This document shows, piece by piece, positions 5,645 to 13,185 of a DNA stretch of 14,449 nucleotides. The stretch covers positions 1-14,449 of the forward strand of contig JALEPE010000115.1 of the NCBI GenBank assembly GCA_022766795.1, read 5' to 3'. A program made the position numbers and the translations under genes. Within the stretch, counting starts at the first letter, position 1. Every line of letters starts with the position of its first letter. The DNA is from Helicobacter sp. (GTDB lineage: Bacteria > Campylobacterota > Campylobacteria > Campylobacterales > Helicobacteraceae). The notes below the pieces were generated by a model. It was not told the DNA's origin. It was given only the letters and a program-made list of their open reading frames with translations, and did not search any database.

Positions 5645-7039
5645 ATGCGACCTATCATTAAACACGACATTGCTATTTACGCGCCTGATGCGCATTTAGA
5701 TATGAAAGCAGCTAAAGAGATTTGCCAAGTGCTTATCTCTAATAGCGCGACCATTAGGTCTCTTGCGCTAAAGGCTGTATATTTTTCGTTTGAACATATA
5801 GAAGCCTTTGATGAGGGGGCTACGATTCTTATTGCAAAAGCTTTACTCGCAATGCAGAATAAAGTTAGCGTTGCAGTGGCTTTTGTCAATTATAGCGATG
5901 AGCAGTTTCCGAAGTTAAAAGCACTTTTTCCGAACAAAAGCTTACCCTTATTTCGCACAGAAAATATGGCAAATCTTTTATTAGGGCTAAAAGCTCCACC
6001 ACTTAATCAAACCATTATTTATTATGATAAAGATAATATGGTGCAAACATTAATTTCTCACGAGCTAAGCTCTAAGGGTTATCAGGTGATTTGCATTAAC
6101 GATAGCAATGAATTTATCCAAAAACGCAGACAATTTTTAGATAAAGCCATTTATATTTATGATATTTATTTTGATATTACAAGCAATTTCATTCCTGTTA
6201 CTATTGCAAACGGAATCGTAACTTACACCTTATACAAAAAAGTTGATAAAAATATTGCATTATTTTTCAACATTCAAGCGCACAATGCGCGTCTTAGGGA
6301 AGGGTATAAAGTTTTTATTTTTGATGCAAGTGATACAAAGGAATTCAATTTATCTGTGCTAGATTTTATAATGTCCTTAGCACTTAATAGCATATCCTTT
6401 GAAGCCTGTATTGCGGTTTGTGGATTAAAAACAGCCTTAAGCACTGATAAACAAGAACTTTGTGTGCGTAGTAATGTTTTATTTTTTCCTAGTATTGAAG
6501 AATGCAAGAAAAATCCAAAGATCTTAGAATTAGCCAAGAGCCACCAAGTTGCAGAGCAAAAACGCAAAGGTTTAACGAAGCATTTAGTTGCGCAACTCCC
6601 CGTCTTTATTAATGCCGCCATTGAAACTTTATCTTCTCTCACAGGCGGGAACGCCAAACGCACCGACTATAAAGTTACGCATTACAATAAGACTTCAGAA
6701 GCAAATATTATGGGCGCAATGATTGAGTTTGAAGGTGATGTGAGCGGGCTAGTCGCGCTTTGTTTTAGTAAATCTATTGTCAAAGAGGCTTCTATGATGT
6801 TGCTTGGTGAGGAATCACAAAGTGATGAGGAGCTACTAGATGTTATTTCAGAATTTACAAACATCATTGCGGGACGTTCTAAAGCCGTCTTATCTGAACA
6901 CAATCTCTCTATTGGAATCTCATTGCCAAAGGCTTACAAAAGCGAAGATGAAATTGCAGCAACACTTAGCGGCAAACAAGGTGTGCAAGTTAATTTGCTT
7001 CTAAATGATAAACCCTTAGTGCTATTTTTAGCGCATTAA
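5645..7039 (+). CDS. multidomain chemotaxis-type protein: STAS-like, receiver-like, STAS-like, CheX
   Basis: The 464-residue cytoplasmic protein has no membrane segment. Residues about 1-110 look STAS-like (alternating strands and helices, AVYFSFEHIEAFDEGATILI). Residues 120-180 look like a degenerate response-regulator receiver (TIIYYDKDNM at the acidic-pair position and IYIYDIYFD at the phospho-acceptor strand). Residues 195-300 again look STAS-like (YKVFIFDASDTKEFNLSVLDF). The best supported part is the C-terminal CheX/CheC-type domain (about 315-464), where SEFTNIIAG (402-410) carries the ExxN motif (Glu403, Asn406) of CheY-P phosphatases and ISLPKA (425-430) matches the CheX core. It may therefore remove phosphate from CheY and be tuned by its front domains. 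It follows the OmpA-like gene by 17 bases with a weak ribosome-binding site. It converges on the next gene with one base between. The CheX call is good; the N-terminal domain calls are tentative. Confidence 0.75.
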   Translation: MRPIIKHDIAIYAPDAHLDMKAAKEICQVLISNSATIRSLALKAVYFSFEHIEAFDEGATILIAKALLAMQNKVSVAVAFVNYSDEQFPKLKALFPNKSLPLFRTENMANLLLGLKAPPLNQTIIYYDKDNMVQTLISHELSSKGYQVICINDSNEFIQKRRQFLDKAIYIYDIYFDITSNFIPVTIANGIVTYTLYKKVDKNIALFFNIQAHNARLREGYKVFIFDASDTKEFNLSVLDFIMSLALNSISFEACIAVCGLKTALSTDKQELCVRSNVLFFPSIEECKKNPKILELAKSHQVAEQKRKGLTKHLVAQLPVFINAAIETLSSLTGGNAKRTDYKVTHYNKTSEANIMGAMIEFEGDVSGLVALCFSKSIVKEASMMLLGEESQSDEELLDVISEFTNIIAGRSKAVLSEHNLSIGISLPKAYKSEDEIAATLSGKQGVQVNLLLNDKPLVLFLAH

Positions 7040-7040
7040 T

Positions 7041-8354
7041 CTAAATTTTGCATAATGCCTTAAGAGCATTAATGAGATAATCAATGTCTTCTTTCGTGTG
7101 TGTGTAATGCGTATTTATGCGCACCCAGCCGGGCATTTGTGTAAAAATTGCGTTATCCTCCAACCCTAGCAAATCGTGTCCATAAGGTCCCGCACAAGAA
7201 CACCCGGCACGCGCTAGGATTCCATATTTCCTAGAAAGCCTTTCTGCTACTTCAAAGGGTGAGATTCCGCGTATATTAAAGGAAAAAATACCCAGTGTAT
7301 TATGTGCTAAATTCCCATAATACGTGATATTTGATGTATTTTCCAAAAACTCTCTAAACGCATTAATGTGCGGAATCTTAGCAAAATTTATCCACTGCAC
7401 GCCAATTTCTTGACGCAATGCATAACCTAAATAGGCACGCAAAAACTCTAAAATTCCGGGTGTTCCAGCTTCTTCTCTCCGCTCATCAATACCAAGATAT
7501 TGTGCGCTTATACGCGAAACATAGCCCACCGTGCCACCCCCACAAAATGTCGGCGGAAGCGTTTTATCTACCAAAGCACGATTAATAATTAGAATCCCAC
7601 TACTTCCAATTCCACCAAGCAGTTTATGCGGGGACAAAAAAAGCGCGTCATAAAATTCAGGAGAAATTTCCACATATGGCGAGGTGCTTGCACAATCATA
7701 GCAAATAATCCCACCAAATGCACGCACCAAATGTGAAATTTCTCTAAAAGGCATTACGATTCCACTCACATTGGAACCAAGCGTAAAAGAGGCAATAATT
7801 TTCCTGCCTTGATTTTGCGCTAAAACTGCCTTTAGCATTTCTAAATCCAGCAACCCCTCTGTATTTAGCGCAATTCTAATAACCTCACACAAACCCTCAC
7901 GGAAGCTTAACTCATTGCTATGATGTTCAAAAGGGCTTATGAGCACCAAAGGAAGTGTGGATTTGTCAATATTTTGCAAGTTTAATAAAGACTTTGTTTT
8001 GGGTGGAATGTAAATGCCTAATAGCTCTTGAAATTTCTTTATAGCACTTGTCGCACCAAACCCGCACGCAATTAAAGCAAAATTAGAATCTAAACCAAAA
8101 ATCCCCTTTAAACGCTCCCTAGCATTTTCATAGATTTCGCTCATCAACTCGGCATTTGCATTGCTGCGTGAATGCGTATTAGCATAAAATGGCAGCAAAG
8201 ATTGTATGCGTGATTCTACACAAGTTGCTGCAAGCCCACTTGCTGTCCAATCAAAATAGCGCAGTCCTGATTGCAAAATCAATGTATCCCTAACTTTAGA
8301 ACGTTTGTTCTCCAAATCTGAAGGCAAGGATAAAAGTGGAGCAAAAAAATCCAT
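7041..8354 (-). CDS. class-V aminotransferase-fold PLP enzyme, cysteine desulfurase-like
   Basis: From the chosen start the protein has 437 residues. The start is set by AGGAAG just before the ATG at 8354; a longer frame to 8402 would begin upstream of the likely -10 box. The PLP lysine is Lys244 in SPHKLLGG, the pyridine Asp220 lies in GIICYDCAST, and FEHHSNE (142-148) is the stacking-histidine motif. GTPGILEFLRAYLGY is also typical. The region RAGCSCAGPYGHDLLGL places Cys387 at the SufS-type catalytic cysteine, with a second Cys385 where SufS has His. These features fit a desulfurase or selenocysteine-lyase-like subgroup, not the NifS type that usually supplies Fe-S sulfur in this phylum. 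Substrate unknown. It is monocistronic, tail to tail with the CheX gene and head to head with the antiporter gene. Confidence 0.8.
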   Translation of the reverse strand: MDFFAPLLSLPSDLENKRSKVRDTLILQSGLRYFDWTASGLAATCVESRIQSLLPFYANTHSRSNANAELMSEIYENARERLKGIFGLDSNFALIACGFGATSAIKKFQELLGIYIPPKTKSLLNLQNIDKSTLPLVLISPFEHHSNELSFREGLCEVIRIALNTEGLLDLEMLKAVLAQNQGRKIIASFTLGSNVSGIVMPFREISHLVRAFGGIICYDCASTSPYVEISPEFYDALFLSPHKLLGGIGSSGILIINRALVDKTLPPTFCGGGTVGYVSRISAQYLGIDERREEAGTPGILEFLRAYLGYALRQEIGVQWINFAKIPHINAFREFLENTSNITYYGNLAHNTLGIFSFNIRGISPFEVAERLSRKYGILARAGCSCAGPYGHDLLGLEDNAIFTQMPGWVRINTHYTHTKEDIDYLINALKALCKI

Positions 8355-8357
8355 ATA

Positions 8358-8363
8358 CTTCCT
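8358..8363 (-). promoter_or_regulatory. ribosome-binding site deciding the start at 8354
   Basis: AGGAAG on the minus strand sits three bases before the ATG at 8354, with its AGGA core five bases away. The alternative ATGs at 8402 and 8396 have no comparable site. Confidence 0.6.
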
Positions 8364-8386
8364 AAAAATGCAAAGTTTAAGCGGGC

Positions 8387-8392
8387 ATTTTA
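8387..8392 (-). promoter_or_regulatory. possible -10 box for the class-V PLP enzyme gene
   Basis: TAAAAT on the minus strand, in the context TATGGTAAAAT, would start transcription near 8380, about 25 bases before the chosen ATG and downstream of the longer candidate starts. No good -35 is seen. Confidence 0.35.
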
Positions 8393-8405
8393 CCATAGTC
8401 ATAAT

Positions 8406-8433
8406 TTGAATTGTATGAAAGTAATGTTATACT
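8406..8433 (+). promoter_or_regulatory. sigma-70-like promoter of the antiporter gene
   Basis: TTGAAT (8406-8411) and TATACT (8428-8433) are separated by 16 bases, matching the bacterial consensus at 4 and 5 of 6 positions. The expected start near 8440 leaves a leader of about 27 bases before the ATG at 8467. The upstream end lies close to the start region of the divergent class-V gene. Confidence 0.5.
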
Positions 8434-8466
8434 TCGTGGTTTATTTTAGGGAGTTTTTTAAAGAGT

Positions 8467-9657
8467 ATGGAAAACACTATCACAACCTTTGGTATTATTG
8501 CACTTTTGATTGTGATTGCACCTTTTTTAAGTGCATTGACACGACTTCCGCTTGTGGCGGTGGAGATTCTGCTTGGCGCATTGGCGGTGCATTTTGGAAT
8601 ATTTGCAGAATCAAAACCTGTCGCTTTCACTGCACAAATTGGATTTTTATTCTTAATGTTTTTATGTGGTTTAGAAGTAGATTTAAAAACCTTTACAAAG
8701 CTTGGTAAAGATTTTCTAAAGTCCGCATTTTTATATTTTTTTATTCTTTATGGTTTGACGTTTTTGTTTGTATTAAACTCTGAATTATCCGAATTTTATA
8801 TTGCGGCATTGCCAGTTATGAGCCTTGGAATGATTATGGCAATGTTAAAAGAATATCCCAAAAACACCCCGTGGTTACAACTTGCGCTCAATGTTGGAAT
8901 CCTAGGCGAGCTCATTAGCATTGTTGCGCTTGTGGTGCTAAATGGCGCATATTCTCACGGGCTAACTTGGGAGCTTTATAAAACCTTGCTTGTGCTTTTC
9001 CTATTTTTAAGTGTGATTGTTGGAATCTTTAAGATTACAGATGTGTTGCTTTGGTGGTTTCCTGCGTTTAAATTCTTTCTAATTCCTAAAAATTCCAGCA
9101 AGAATCAAGATGTGCGCTTTAGTGCAATGTTATTTTTTATTTTGATTGGAATCACACAGATTTTAGGGCTTGAAAATGTGCTTGGGGCATTTTTAGCAGG
9201 AATGATTTTAGCAACCTATTTTCATCACCAAAAAGACTTAGTAACTAAGCTTAATGATTTTGGTTTTGGATTTTTTATTCCACTATTTTTCATTTATGTG
9301 GGCACAACTTTAGATTTGAATCTAATTCTAAACAACCTACACCTACTCTCTTTAACATTTAATATTATCGCTATTATGGTGCTTTTACGCCTTATTGCCG
9401 CATTTATTGCCTATAAAAAGTATTTTAAAGACTATGTCAAAACACTCTTGTTCGCTTTTAGCCATTCTATGCCCTTAACTTTCCTTGTCGCTACTGCACA
9501 GCTTGGAATGCAGTTTGGTGCAATTAGCACGCAGGAATATTACGCCCTTATTTTAGCTGCCTTAATGGAGGGAATACTTCTAACAATTCTCATTAAACTA
9601 ATTTTTAGCACTTGGCAAAAGCACCAAAGCATTAAAACAATGGAATCTCCGAGCTAG
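8467..9657 (+). CDS. CPA2-family cation/proton antiporter, KefB/NapA-like, no regulatory domain
   Basis: The 396-residue inner-membrane protein has about 11-13 hydrophobic segments over nearly its whole length and stops without the RCK/TrkA-N domain of KefB and KefC. CPA2 landmarks are GFLFLMFLCGLEVD (59-72), LGAFLAGMIL (239-248) and GFFIPLFFIYVGTTLDL (268-284). It probably exchanges sodium or potassium for protons in pH or salt homeostasis. In the middle core helix where NapA-like proteins carry an Asp pair, I see ILGELIS (145-151) with a single Glu148, so ion coupling may differ. The ATG at 8467 has AGGGAG 13 bases upstream, which is distant, but no better in-frame start exists. It has its own promoter and is divergent from the class-V enzyme gene. 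The ion specificity is not determined by the sequence. Confidence 0.82.
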   Translation: MENTITTFGIIALLIVIAPFLSALTRLPLVAVEILLGALAVHFGIFAESKPVAFTAQIGFLFLMFLCGLEVDLKTFTKLGKDFLKSAFLYFFILYGLTFLFVLNSELSEFYIAALPVMSLGMIMAMLKEYPKNTPWLQLALNVGILGELISIVALVVLNGAYSHGLTWELYKTLLVLFLFLSVIVGIFKITDVLLWWFPAFKFFLIPKNSSKNQDVRFSAMLFFILIGITQILGLENVLGAFLAGMILATYFHHQKDLVTKLNDFGFGFFIPLFFIYVGTTLDLNLILNNLHLLSLTFNIIAIMVLLRLIAAFIAYKKYFKDYVKTLLFAFSHSMPLTFLVATAQLGMQFGAISTQEYYALILAALMEGILLTILIKLIFSTWQKHQSIKTMESPS

Positions 9658-9671
9658 AATCTCACAATTTA

Positions 9672-10016
9672 TTATTCGCCTGTAAAAATTGCTCCTTGAA
9701 TGCTGCGCTGCAATTCTTGGGCTTGTCGCAATAACTTCTTTTGTTCCTCATCGTTTGTTGCAGATTCCTCATTTTTGGTTTGTTGAGGCTGCGGTTTTTG
9801 GGATTTTTGCGCTTTAATGGAATCCTGAATTCCCATTTTTACAAAAGTGTCTTCGTAATTCTTGCCACCCTTTTTAACGCGGATATACACCTGCCCACTT
9901 GCTTGGTCATACAAATAGGTATCGTCCATATCATTAAACATTACCCAAGGTTGTGCATTGACAACTCCAACACAAATAAACGTCACGTAGCAAAATCGCA
10001 TAAATCCCTTTAACAT
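9672..10016 (-). CDS. small secreted protein of unknown function
   Basis: The protein has 114 residues. A signal peptide (about 1-21, ending VVNA) is followed by a folded-looking part with PWVMFNDMDDTYLYD and GQVYIRVKKGGKNYEDTFVKMG. A polar linker rich in Gln, Lys and Pro (68-85) and a short charged helix (EEQKKLLRQAQELQRSIQGAI) follow. I do not recognise the family; it is probably periplasmic. The start is uncertain: AAAGG precedes the ATG at 10016, and AAAGGG precedes an in-frame ATG at 10001, which gives a slightly shorter signal peptide. It is a single gene, convergent with the antiporter gene 14 bases away and divergent from metN. Confidence 0.72.
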   Translation of the reverse strand: MLKGFMRFCYVTFICVGVVNAQPWVMFNDMDDTYLYDQASGQVYIRVKKGGKNYEDTFVKMGIQDSIKAQKSQKPQPQQTKNEESATNDEEQKKLLRQAQELQRSIQGAIFTGE

Positions 10017-10040
10017 AACAAGCCTTTTAGTTTTTTTTAC

Positions 10041-10046
10041 TATAAT
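10041..10046 (+). promoter_or_regulatory. -10 box of the metNIQ operon
   Basis: A perfect TATAAT after a run of eight T residues (10031-10038) is the usual Campylobacterota promoter style without a clear -35. Transcription would start near 10053, giving a leader of about 24 bases with TAGGAG five bases before the metN ATG. The leader is too short for a methionine or SAM riboswitch. Confidence 0.6.
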
Positions 10047-10076
10047 TCTGCAATTCTATCAAATTTTAGGAGCAAA

Positions 10077-11051
10077 ATGGATTTAATCAAGGTGCAGAAT
10101 CTCCATAAAAGTTTTGGGGATTTGAAAGTTTTAAACGACATTAATTTAAATATTAAAAAAGGTTCAATATTTGGACTTGTTGGACATAGTGGCGCAGGCA
10201 AAAGCACATTATTGCGCACTTTTAATGGTTTAGAATCCATTAATCAAGGCTCTATTGTGATTGATGGATTAGAAGTTTCCACATTAAATCCAAAGGACTT
10301 ACGTCATTTACGTCAAAAAATTGGTATGATTTTTCAGCATTTCTCACTTTTAGCACGCAAAAATGTATATGAAAATATCATTTTACCTTTACAATGTGCG
10401 AATATCAAAATTGATTCTAAAAAGATTAAAAATCTCCTAGAACTTGTGGGTTTAGAGGACAAAGCGAATTCCTATCCCAATGCGCTAAGTGGTGGGCAAA
10501 AACAACGTGTTGCAATTGCTAGGGCTTTAGTTTTAAACCCTATGCTACTTCTAAGTGATGAGGCTACAAGCGCTCTAGATCCTAATATTACAGGCGCGAT
10601 TTTGGATTTGTTGCAAAATATTAATAAGGAATTAGGCGTAACCATTGTGCTTGTAACACACGAAATGGAGGTTGTCAAAACACTCTGTCAAGAAGCGGCG
10701 TTTATGGACAAAGGAAGAGTGCTTAGAAGCGGAGGTATTGAGGATTTATTCCTAACCCCAGACCCAAAAATGCGAGAATTTCTAGGAGAAAACGAGATTC
10801 TGCCCAGCGAAGGAATCAATATCCGCATTTACTTTCCTAAAAATATCGCACAAAACCCAATTATCACGCAAATGGCGCGGACATTGCAAATGGATTTTAG
10901 TATTGTGTGGGGAAGTTTAGAATCCTTTAATGGAATCGCACTAGGGACACTTGTTATCAATATCAAAGAAAGCACCAAAGAGCAGGTTTGTAACTATTTA
11001 AGCGCACAAGGTGCGAAATGGGAGATCATTCAAGGAGGGCAAAATGCATAG
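10077..11051 (+). CDS. metN: methionine ABC transporter ATP-binding protein
   Basis: MetN is the cytoplasmic ATPase of the MetNIQ importer for methionine. The 324-residue protein has the Walker A GHSGAGKST (36-44), Q-loop Gln87 in IFQHFS, the signature LSGGQKQRVAIARA (137-150), Walker B LLLSDEATSALDP (157-169) and the switch His195. The C-terminal part (about 247-318, NIRIYFPKN through TLVINI) is the NIL domain, which binds methionine and inhibits the transporter when the cell is replete, so feedback control is likely retained. It is a little shorter than the usual 340 or so residues. It is the first gene of the operon; its last 8 bases overlap metI. Confidence 0.95.
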   Translation: MDLIKVQNLHKSFGDLKVLNDINLNIKKGSIFGLVGHSGAGKSTLLRTFNGLESINQGSIVIDGLEVSTLNPKDLRHLRQKIGMIFQHFSLLARKNVYENIILPLQCANIKIDSKKIKNLLELVGLEDKANSYPNALSGGQKQRVAIARALVLNPMLLLSDEATSALDPNITGAILDLLQNINKELGVTIVLVTHEMEVVKTLCQEAAFMDKGRVLRSGGIEDLFLTPDPKMREFLGENEILPSEGINIRIYFPKNIAQNPIITQMARTLQMDFSIVWGSLESFNGIALGTLVINIKESTKEQVCNYLSAQGAKWEIIQGGQNA

Positions 11052-11694
11052 TAAAATATTTTATTTATTGCTTGAGGCAACAATAGATACCTTATATATG
11101 AGCATCGTGGCAACTTTTATCGCCACACTGCTTGCAATCATTCCCGGTATTGCATTAGTGCTTTGCGCACCAAATGGACTAAGCCCAAACGCCCTTATAT
11201 ACAGAATCCTAGACAGCGTTACCAATACTTTGCGTTCTTTTCCCTTTTTGATTTTAATGGTGGTTTTATTTCCCTTTACACAATTTTTAATTGGCAAAAG
11301 TATCGGCGCAAGCGCAGCAATCGTCCCACTTAGCATTGGAGCTGCGCCTTTTATTGTGCGTATCATTGAAAACGCATTAAAAGAAGTGGATAAAGGCGTG
11401 ATTGAAGCTGCTCTAAGCTTTGGTGCTACAAATTTGCAAATTATTTTTCGTATAATGCTTGTAGAAGCCCTACCTAGCATTATTTCTGGAATTACTTTGG
11501 CATTAATTCTGGTTGTTGGATTTAGTGCGATGGCGGGTGCAGTAGGTGGTGGCGGACTTGGTGATATTGCTATAAAATATGGATACTATCGATTCCAAAG
11601 CGATATTATGGTATATACCGTTTTGATTTTAATTATTCTCGTGCAGATTATCCAAAGTTTAGGGGATTTTCTATACAGAAAATTAAAACACTAA
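11044..11694 (+). CDS. metI: methionine ABC transporter permease
   Basis: MetI is the inner-membrane channel subunit of MetNIQ. The start at 11044 is chosen because AAGGAGGG (11032-11039) lies just before it; an upstream in-frame ATG at 11011 would add 11 polar residues (MRNGRSFKEGK) with no ribosome-binding site. The resulting 216 residues are the normal length and form about five membrane helices. EAALSFGATNLQIIFRIMLVEALP (121-144) is split here only for naming: its EAA...G core is the loop that docks on MetN. GAVGGGGLGD (165-174) is typical of MetI. It overlaps metN by 8 bases and is followed 20 bases later by metQ. Confidence 0.94.
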   Translation: MHSKIFYLLLEATIDTLYMSIVATFIATLLAIIPGIALVLCAPNGLSPNALIYRILDSVTNTLRSFPFLILMVVLFPFTQFLIGKSIGASAAIVPLSIGAAPFIVRIIENALKEVDKGVIEAALSFGATNLQIIFRIMLVEALPSIISGITLALILVVGFSAMAGAVGGGGLGDIAIKYGYYRFQSDIMVYTVLILIILVQIIQSLGDFLYRKLKH

Positions 11695-11714
11695 TTTTTT
11701 ATCAAAGGACAAAA

Positions 11715-12536
11715 ATGTTTAAAAGTTTTGGCAAAATTACATTAGGCGCGTTAGTGGCAATCGCTACACTTAGCGGTTGTGGCTCTAACGAAAACACAAA
11801 AGAGGTAGCAACACAAACTACCCAAAAATTAATCGTAGGTGCAACCCCCGAACCCCACGCAATCATTTTAGAACAAATCAAACCACTTCTGGCAAAAGAG
11901 GGCTTAGAAATTACAATTAAAGAATTTACCGATTACGTTACGCCAAATAAATCTCTAAATGACGGCTCTCTTGATGCAAATTTCTTTCAACACAAGCCTT
12001 ATTTAGATTCTTTTAATAGCGAACACAAGACAAATTTGGTAAGTGTTGCTGGAATCCACATTGAGCCTATGGGTGTATATTCTAAGAAAATCAAAAGTCT
12101 AGAAGAATTAAAGAGTGGAGATTCTATCTCTATTCCAAATGATCCAAGCAATGGTGCGCGCGCACTTAGAATCTTGGAAAAAAATGGTTTAATCACACTC
12201 AAAGATGATACTGCACTTGCAAGCGTGCAAGATATTATTGAGAACCCAAAAGAACTTAAATTCACAGAAATGGACGCACCGCAGCTTGCGCGCTCGTTGA
12301 GTGATGTAAGCGCGTCTGTGATTAATACAAACTTTGCGCTTCTTGCCGGGTTAAATCCTCTCAATGACGCAATCGCTATTGAGGATAAAGATTCTCCTTA
12401 TGTCAATATCGTAGCTATTAAGGGTGGAAATGAAGATGATGCGCGTATCAAAAAACTTATTAAAGCTCTACAAAGCGAGGAAGTAAGACAATTTATTATG
12501 GACACTTATAAAGGTGCGATTCTACCTAGTTTTTAA
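11715..12536 (+). CDS. metQ: methionine-binding lipoprotein, NlpA/MetQ family
   Basis: MetQ captures methionine outside the inner membrane and delivers it to MetI. The 273-residue protein has a lipoprotein signal with the lipobox LSGC (lipidated Cys22), a short flexible linker, then the NlpA fold beginning at KLIVGATPEPHA. Other family motifs are FTDYVTPNKSLNDGSLDANFFQHKPYL and IPNDPSNGARAL, and the late SASVINTNFALLAG. The ATG is preceded by AAAGGAC six bases upstream. It is the last gene of the operon, and a hairpin follows directly. Confidence 0.95.
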   Translation: MFKSFGKITLGALVAIATLSGCGSNENTKEVATQTTQKLIVGATPEPHAIILEQIKPLLAKEGLEITIKEFTDYVTPNKSLNDGSLDANFFQHKPYLDSFNSEHKTNLVSVAGIHIEPMGVYSKKIKSLEELKSGDSISIPNDPSNGARALRILEKNGLITLKDDTALASVQDIIENPKELKFTEMDAPQLARSLSDVSASVINTNFALLAGLNPLNDAIAIEDKDSPYVNIVAIKGGNEDDARIKKLIKALQSEEVRQFIMDTYKGAILPSF

Positions 12537-12538
12537 TA

Positions 12539-12564
12539 CATCTAAGCTCTTTTGCGCTTAGATG
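12539..12564 (+). terminator. hairpin after metQ
   Basis: CATCTAAGC and GCTTAGATG form a perfect 9-base-pair stem with an 8-base loop, starting three bases after the metQ stop. The tail (CAACTTTATAAC) has only a weak T run, so termination strength is uncertain. Confidence 0.55.
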
Positions 12565-12660
12565 CAACTTTATAACTAAAAATTTAAAATCACTTTTACC
12601 CACACAATACTTTTCAAACATTCAAAGAATCAAGCTTGAAATGGGGAGATTCTTTAAAAT

Positions 12661-12900
12661 AATGGAATCACAAAAAAACAACTTTAAGAGTGAGATTCTA
12701 CACTATAGATTTTTTACCAAAGCAGGTAAATTAACTAACGCAAATTTGCGCCACGATTCCACGCTTAAAAACAGAATCTCGCTTTTAAAATTCCATTACC
12801 TTATTTTTGCGCATCATTATAGATTGCTTCACTTTGTTTGCAATGACGAAGTTGGAAGTCTAAAGCAATTCCATATTATGGATTGCCTCGCCTCGCAAGA
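12661..12900. repeat. dispersed palindromic intergenic repeat, copy 2 (diverged), in the gene-free stretch 12537-12930
   Basis: This holds the blocks seen in the repeat at 900-1037 in the same order: AATGGAATC (12661-12669), GTGAGATTCT (12690-12699), ATTATAGATTGCTTC (12816-12830) and GCAATGACG (12840-12848). A second half-unit ATTATGGATTGCCTCGCC (12875-12892) follows. GCAATTCCATA (12865-12875) faces TATGGATTGC, and AGAATCTCGC (12773-12782) with ATTCCATTA (12790-12798) forms an imperfect inverted copy of the first two blocks. A small palindrome CGCAAATTTGCG lies at 12739-12750. An open frame of 97 codons crosses the repeat but has no coding character. Apart from the hairpin after metQ and this repeat, I see nothing else between 12537 and 12930. 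Confidence 0.6.
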
Positions 12901-12930
12901 ACAAAGCAGAATCCACTTAGGATTCCACTC

Positions 12931-13173
12931 TTAAGGCTTTTTAATAAGATACCTTATTGTAGCTCCTAGTTGCTCCACTCCTAGCACTTCATAGCCGTGA
13001 TTTTTCGCATCAATGGGGATATTATTAATGCTTTGTGGGCAATCGCTTAGCACCTCCAAAATCTCCCCGCTTTTAAGCTCAGGCAACACCTCTAAAGTTC
13101 TCACCGCAGGATAAGGGCAAGGCTCACCCTGCAAGTCCAATCTAAAATTTGGGATAATTTCTTGTTGTTTCAT
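12931..13173 (-). CDS. fdhU: TusA/SirA-like sulfur or selenium carrier, FdhU-like
   Basis: The 80-residue cytoplasmic protein has the TusA fold: LDLQGEPCPYPAVRTLEVL carries the CPxP motif with the carrier Cys19, and a second Cys45 lies in VLSDCPQSI. The C-terminus (HGYEVLGVEQLGATIRYLIKK) matches the family's last strand and helix. It sits 12 bases after a YeeE/YedE-type transporter gene, the same pairing as yedE-yedF in Escherichia coli and fdhT-fdhU (Cj1500-Cj1501) in Campylobacter jejuni. There the pair is needed for selenium-dependent formate dehydrogenase. The ATG is preceded by GGAG. The function (passing sulfur or selenium from the transporter to selenoprotein or cofactor synthesis) is inferred from that pairing. 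Confidence 0.85.
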   Translation of the reverse strand: MKQQEIIPNFRLDLQGEPCPYPAVRTLEVLPELKSGEILEVLSDCPQSINNIPIDAKNHGYEVLGVEQLGATIRYLIKKP

Positions 13174-13185
13174 TGCTCCATTCCT

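Noticed and set aside
8355..8402. Sixteen extra N-terminal codons for the class-V enzyme
   Set aside because: They begin upstream of the likely -10 box and lack a ribosome-binding site, unlike the ATG at 8354.
8406..8708. Open frame of 100 codons at the start of the antiporter gene
   Set aside because: It overlaps the antiporter in another frame, begins inside the promoter and is rich in Cys/Trp without family features; the antiporter frame is clearly the coding one.
9741..10013. Plus-strand open frame of 90 codons opposite the small secreted protein
   Set aside because: It is an antisense shadow; the minus frame has a signal peptide and ribosome-binding site.
10053..10076. Possible methionine-sensing riboswitch before metN
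   Set aside because: The leader after the TATAAT box is about 24 bases, far too short for any known SAM riboswitch.
11011..11043. Eleven extra N-terminal codons for MetI
   Set aside because: They lie inside the metN end and include the ribosome-binding site of the start at 11044.
12913..12930. Possible terminator after fdhU formed by GAATCC/GGATTC near 12909-12925
   Set aside because: Only six base pairs with no T run on the minus strand; it may simply be another instance of the abundant GATTC words.
12641..12934. Open frame of 97 codons after metQ
   Set aside because: It crosses the diverged dispersed repeat, has no good ribosome-binding site and no protein-like composition.
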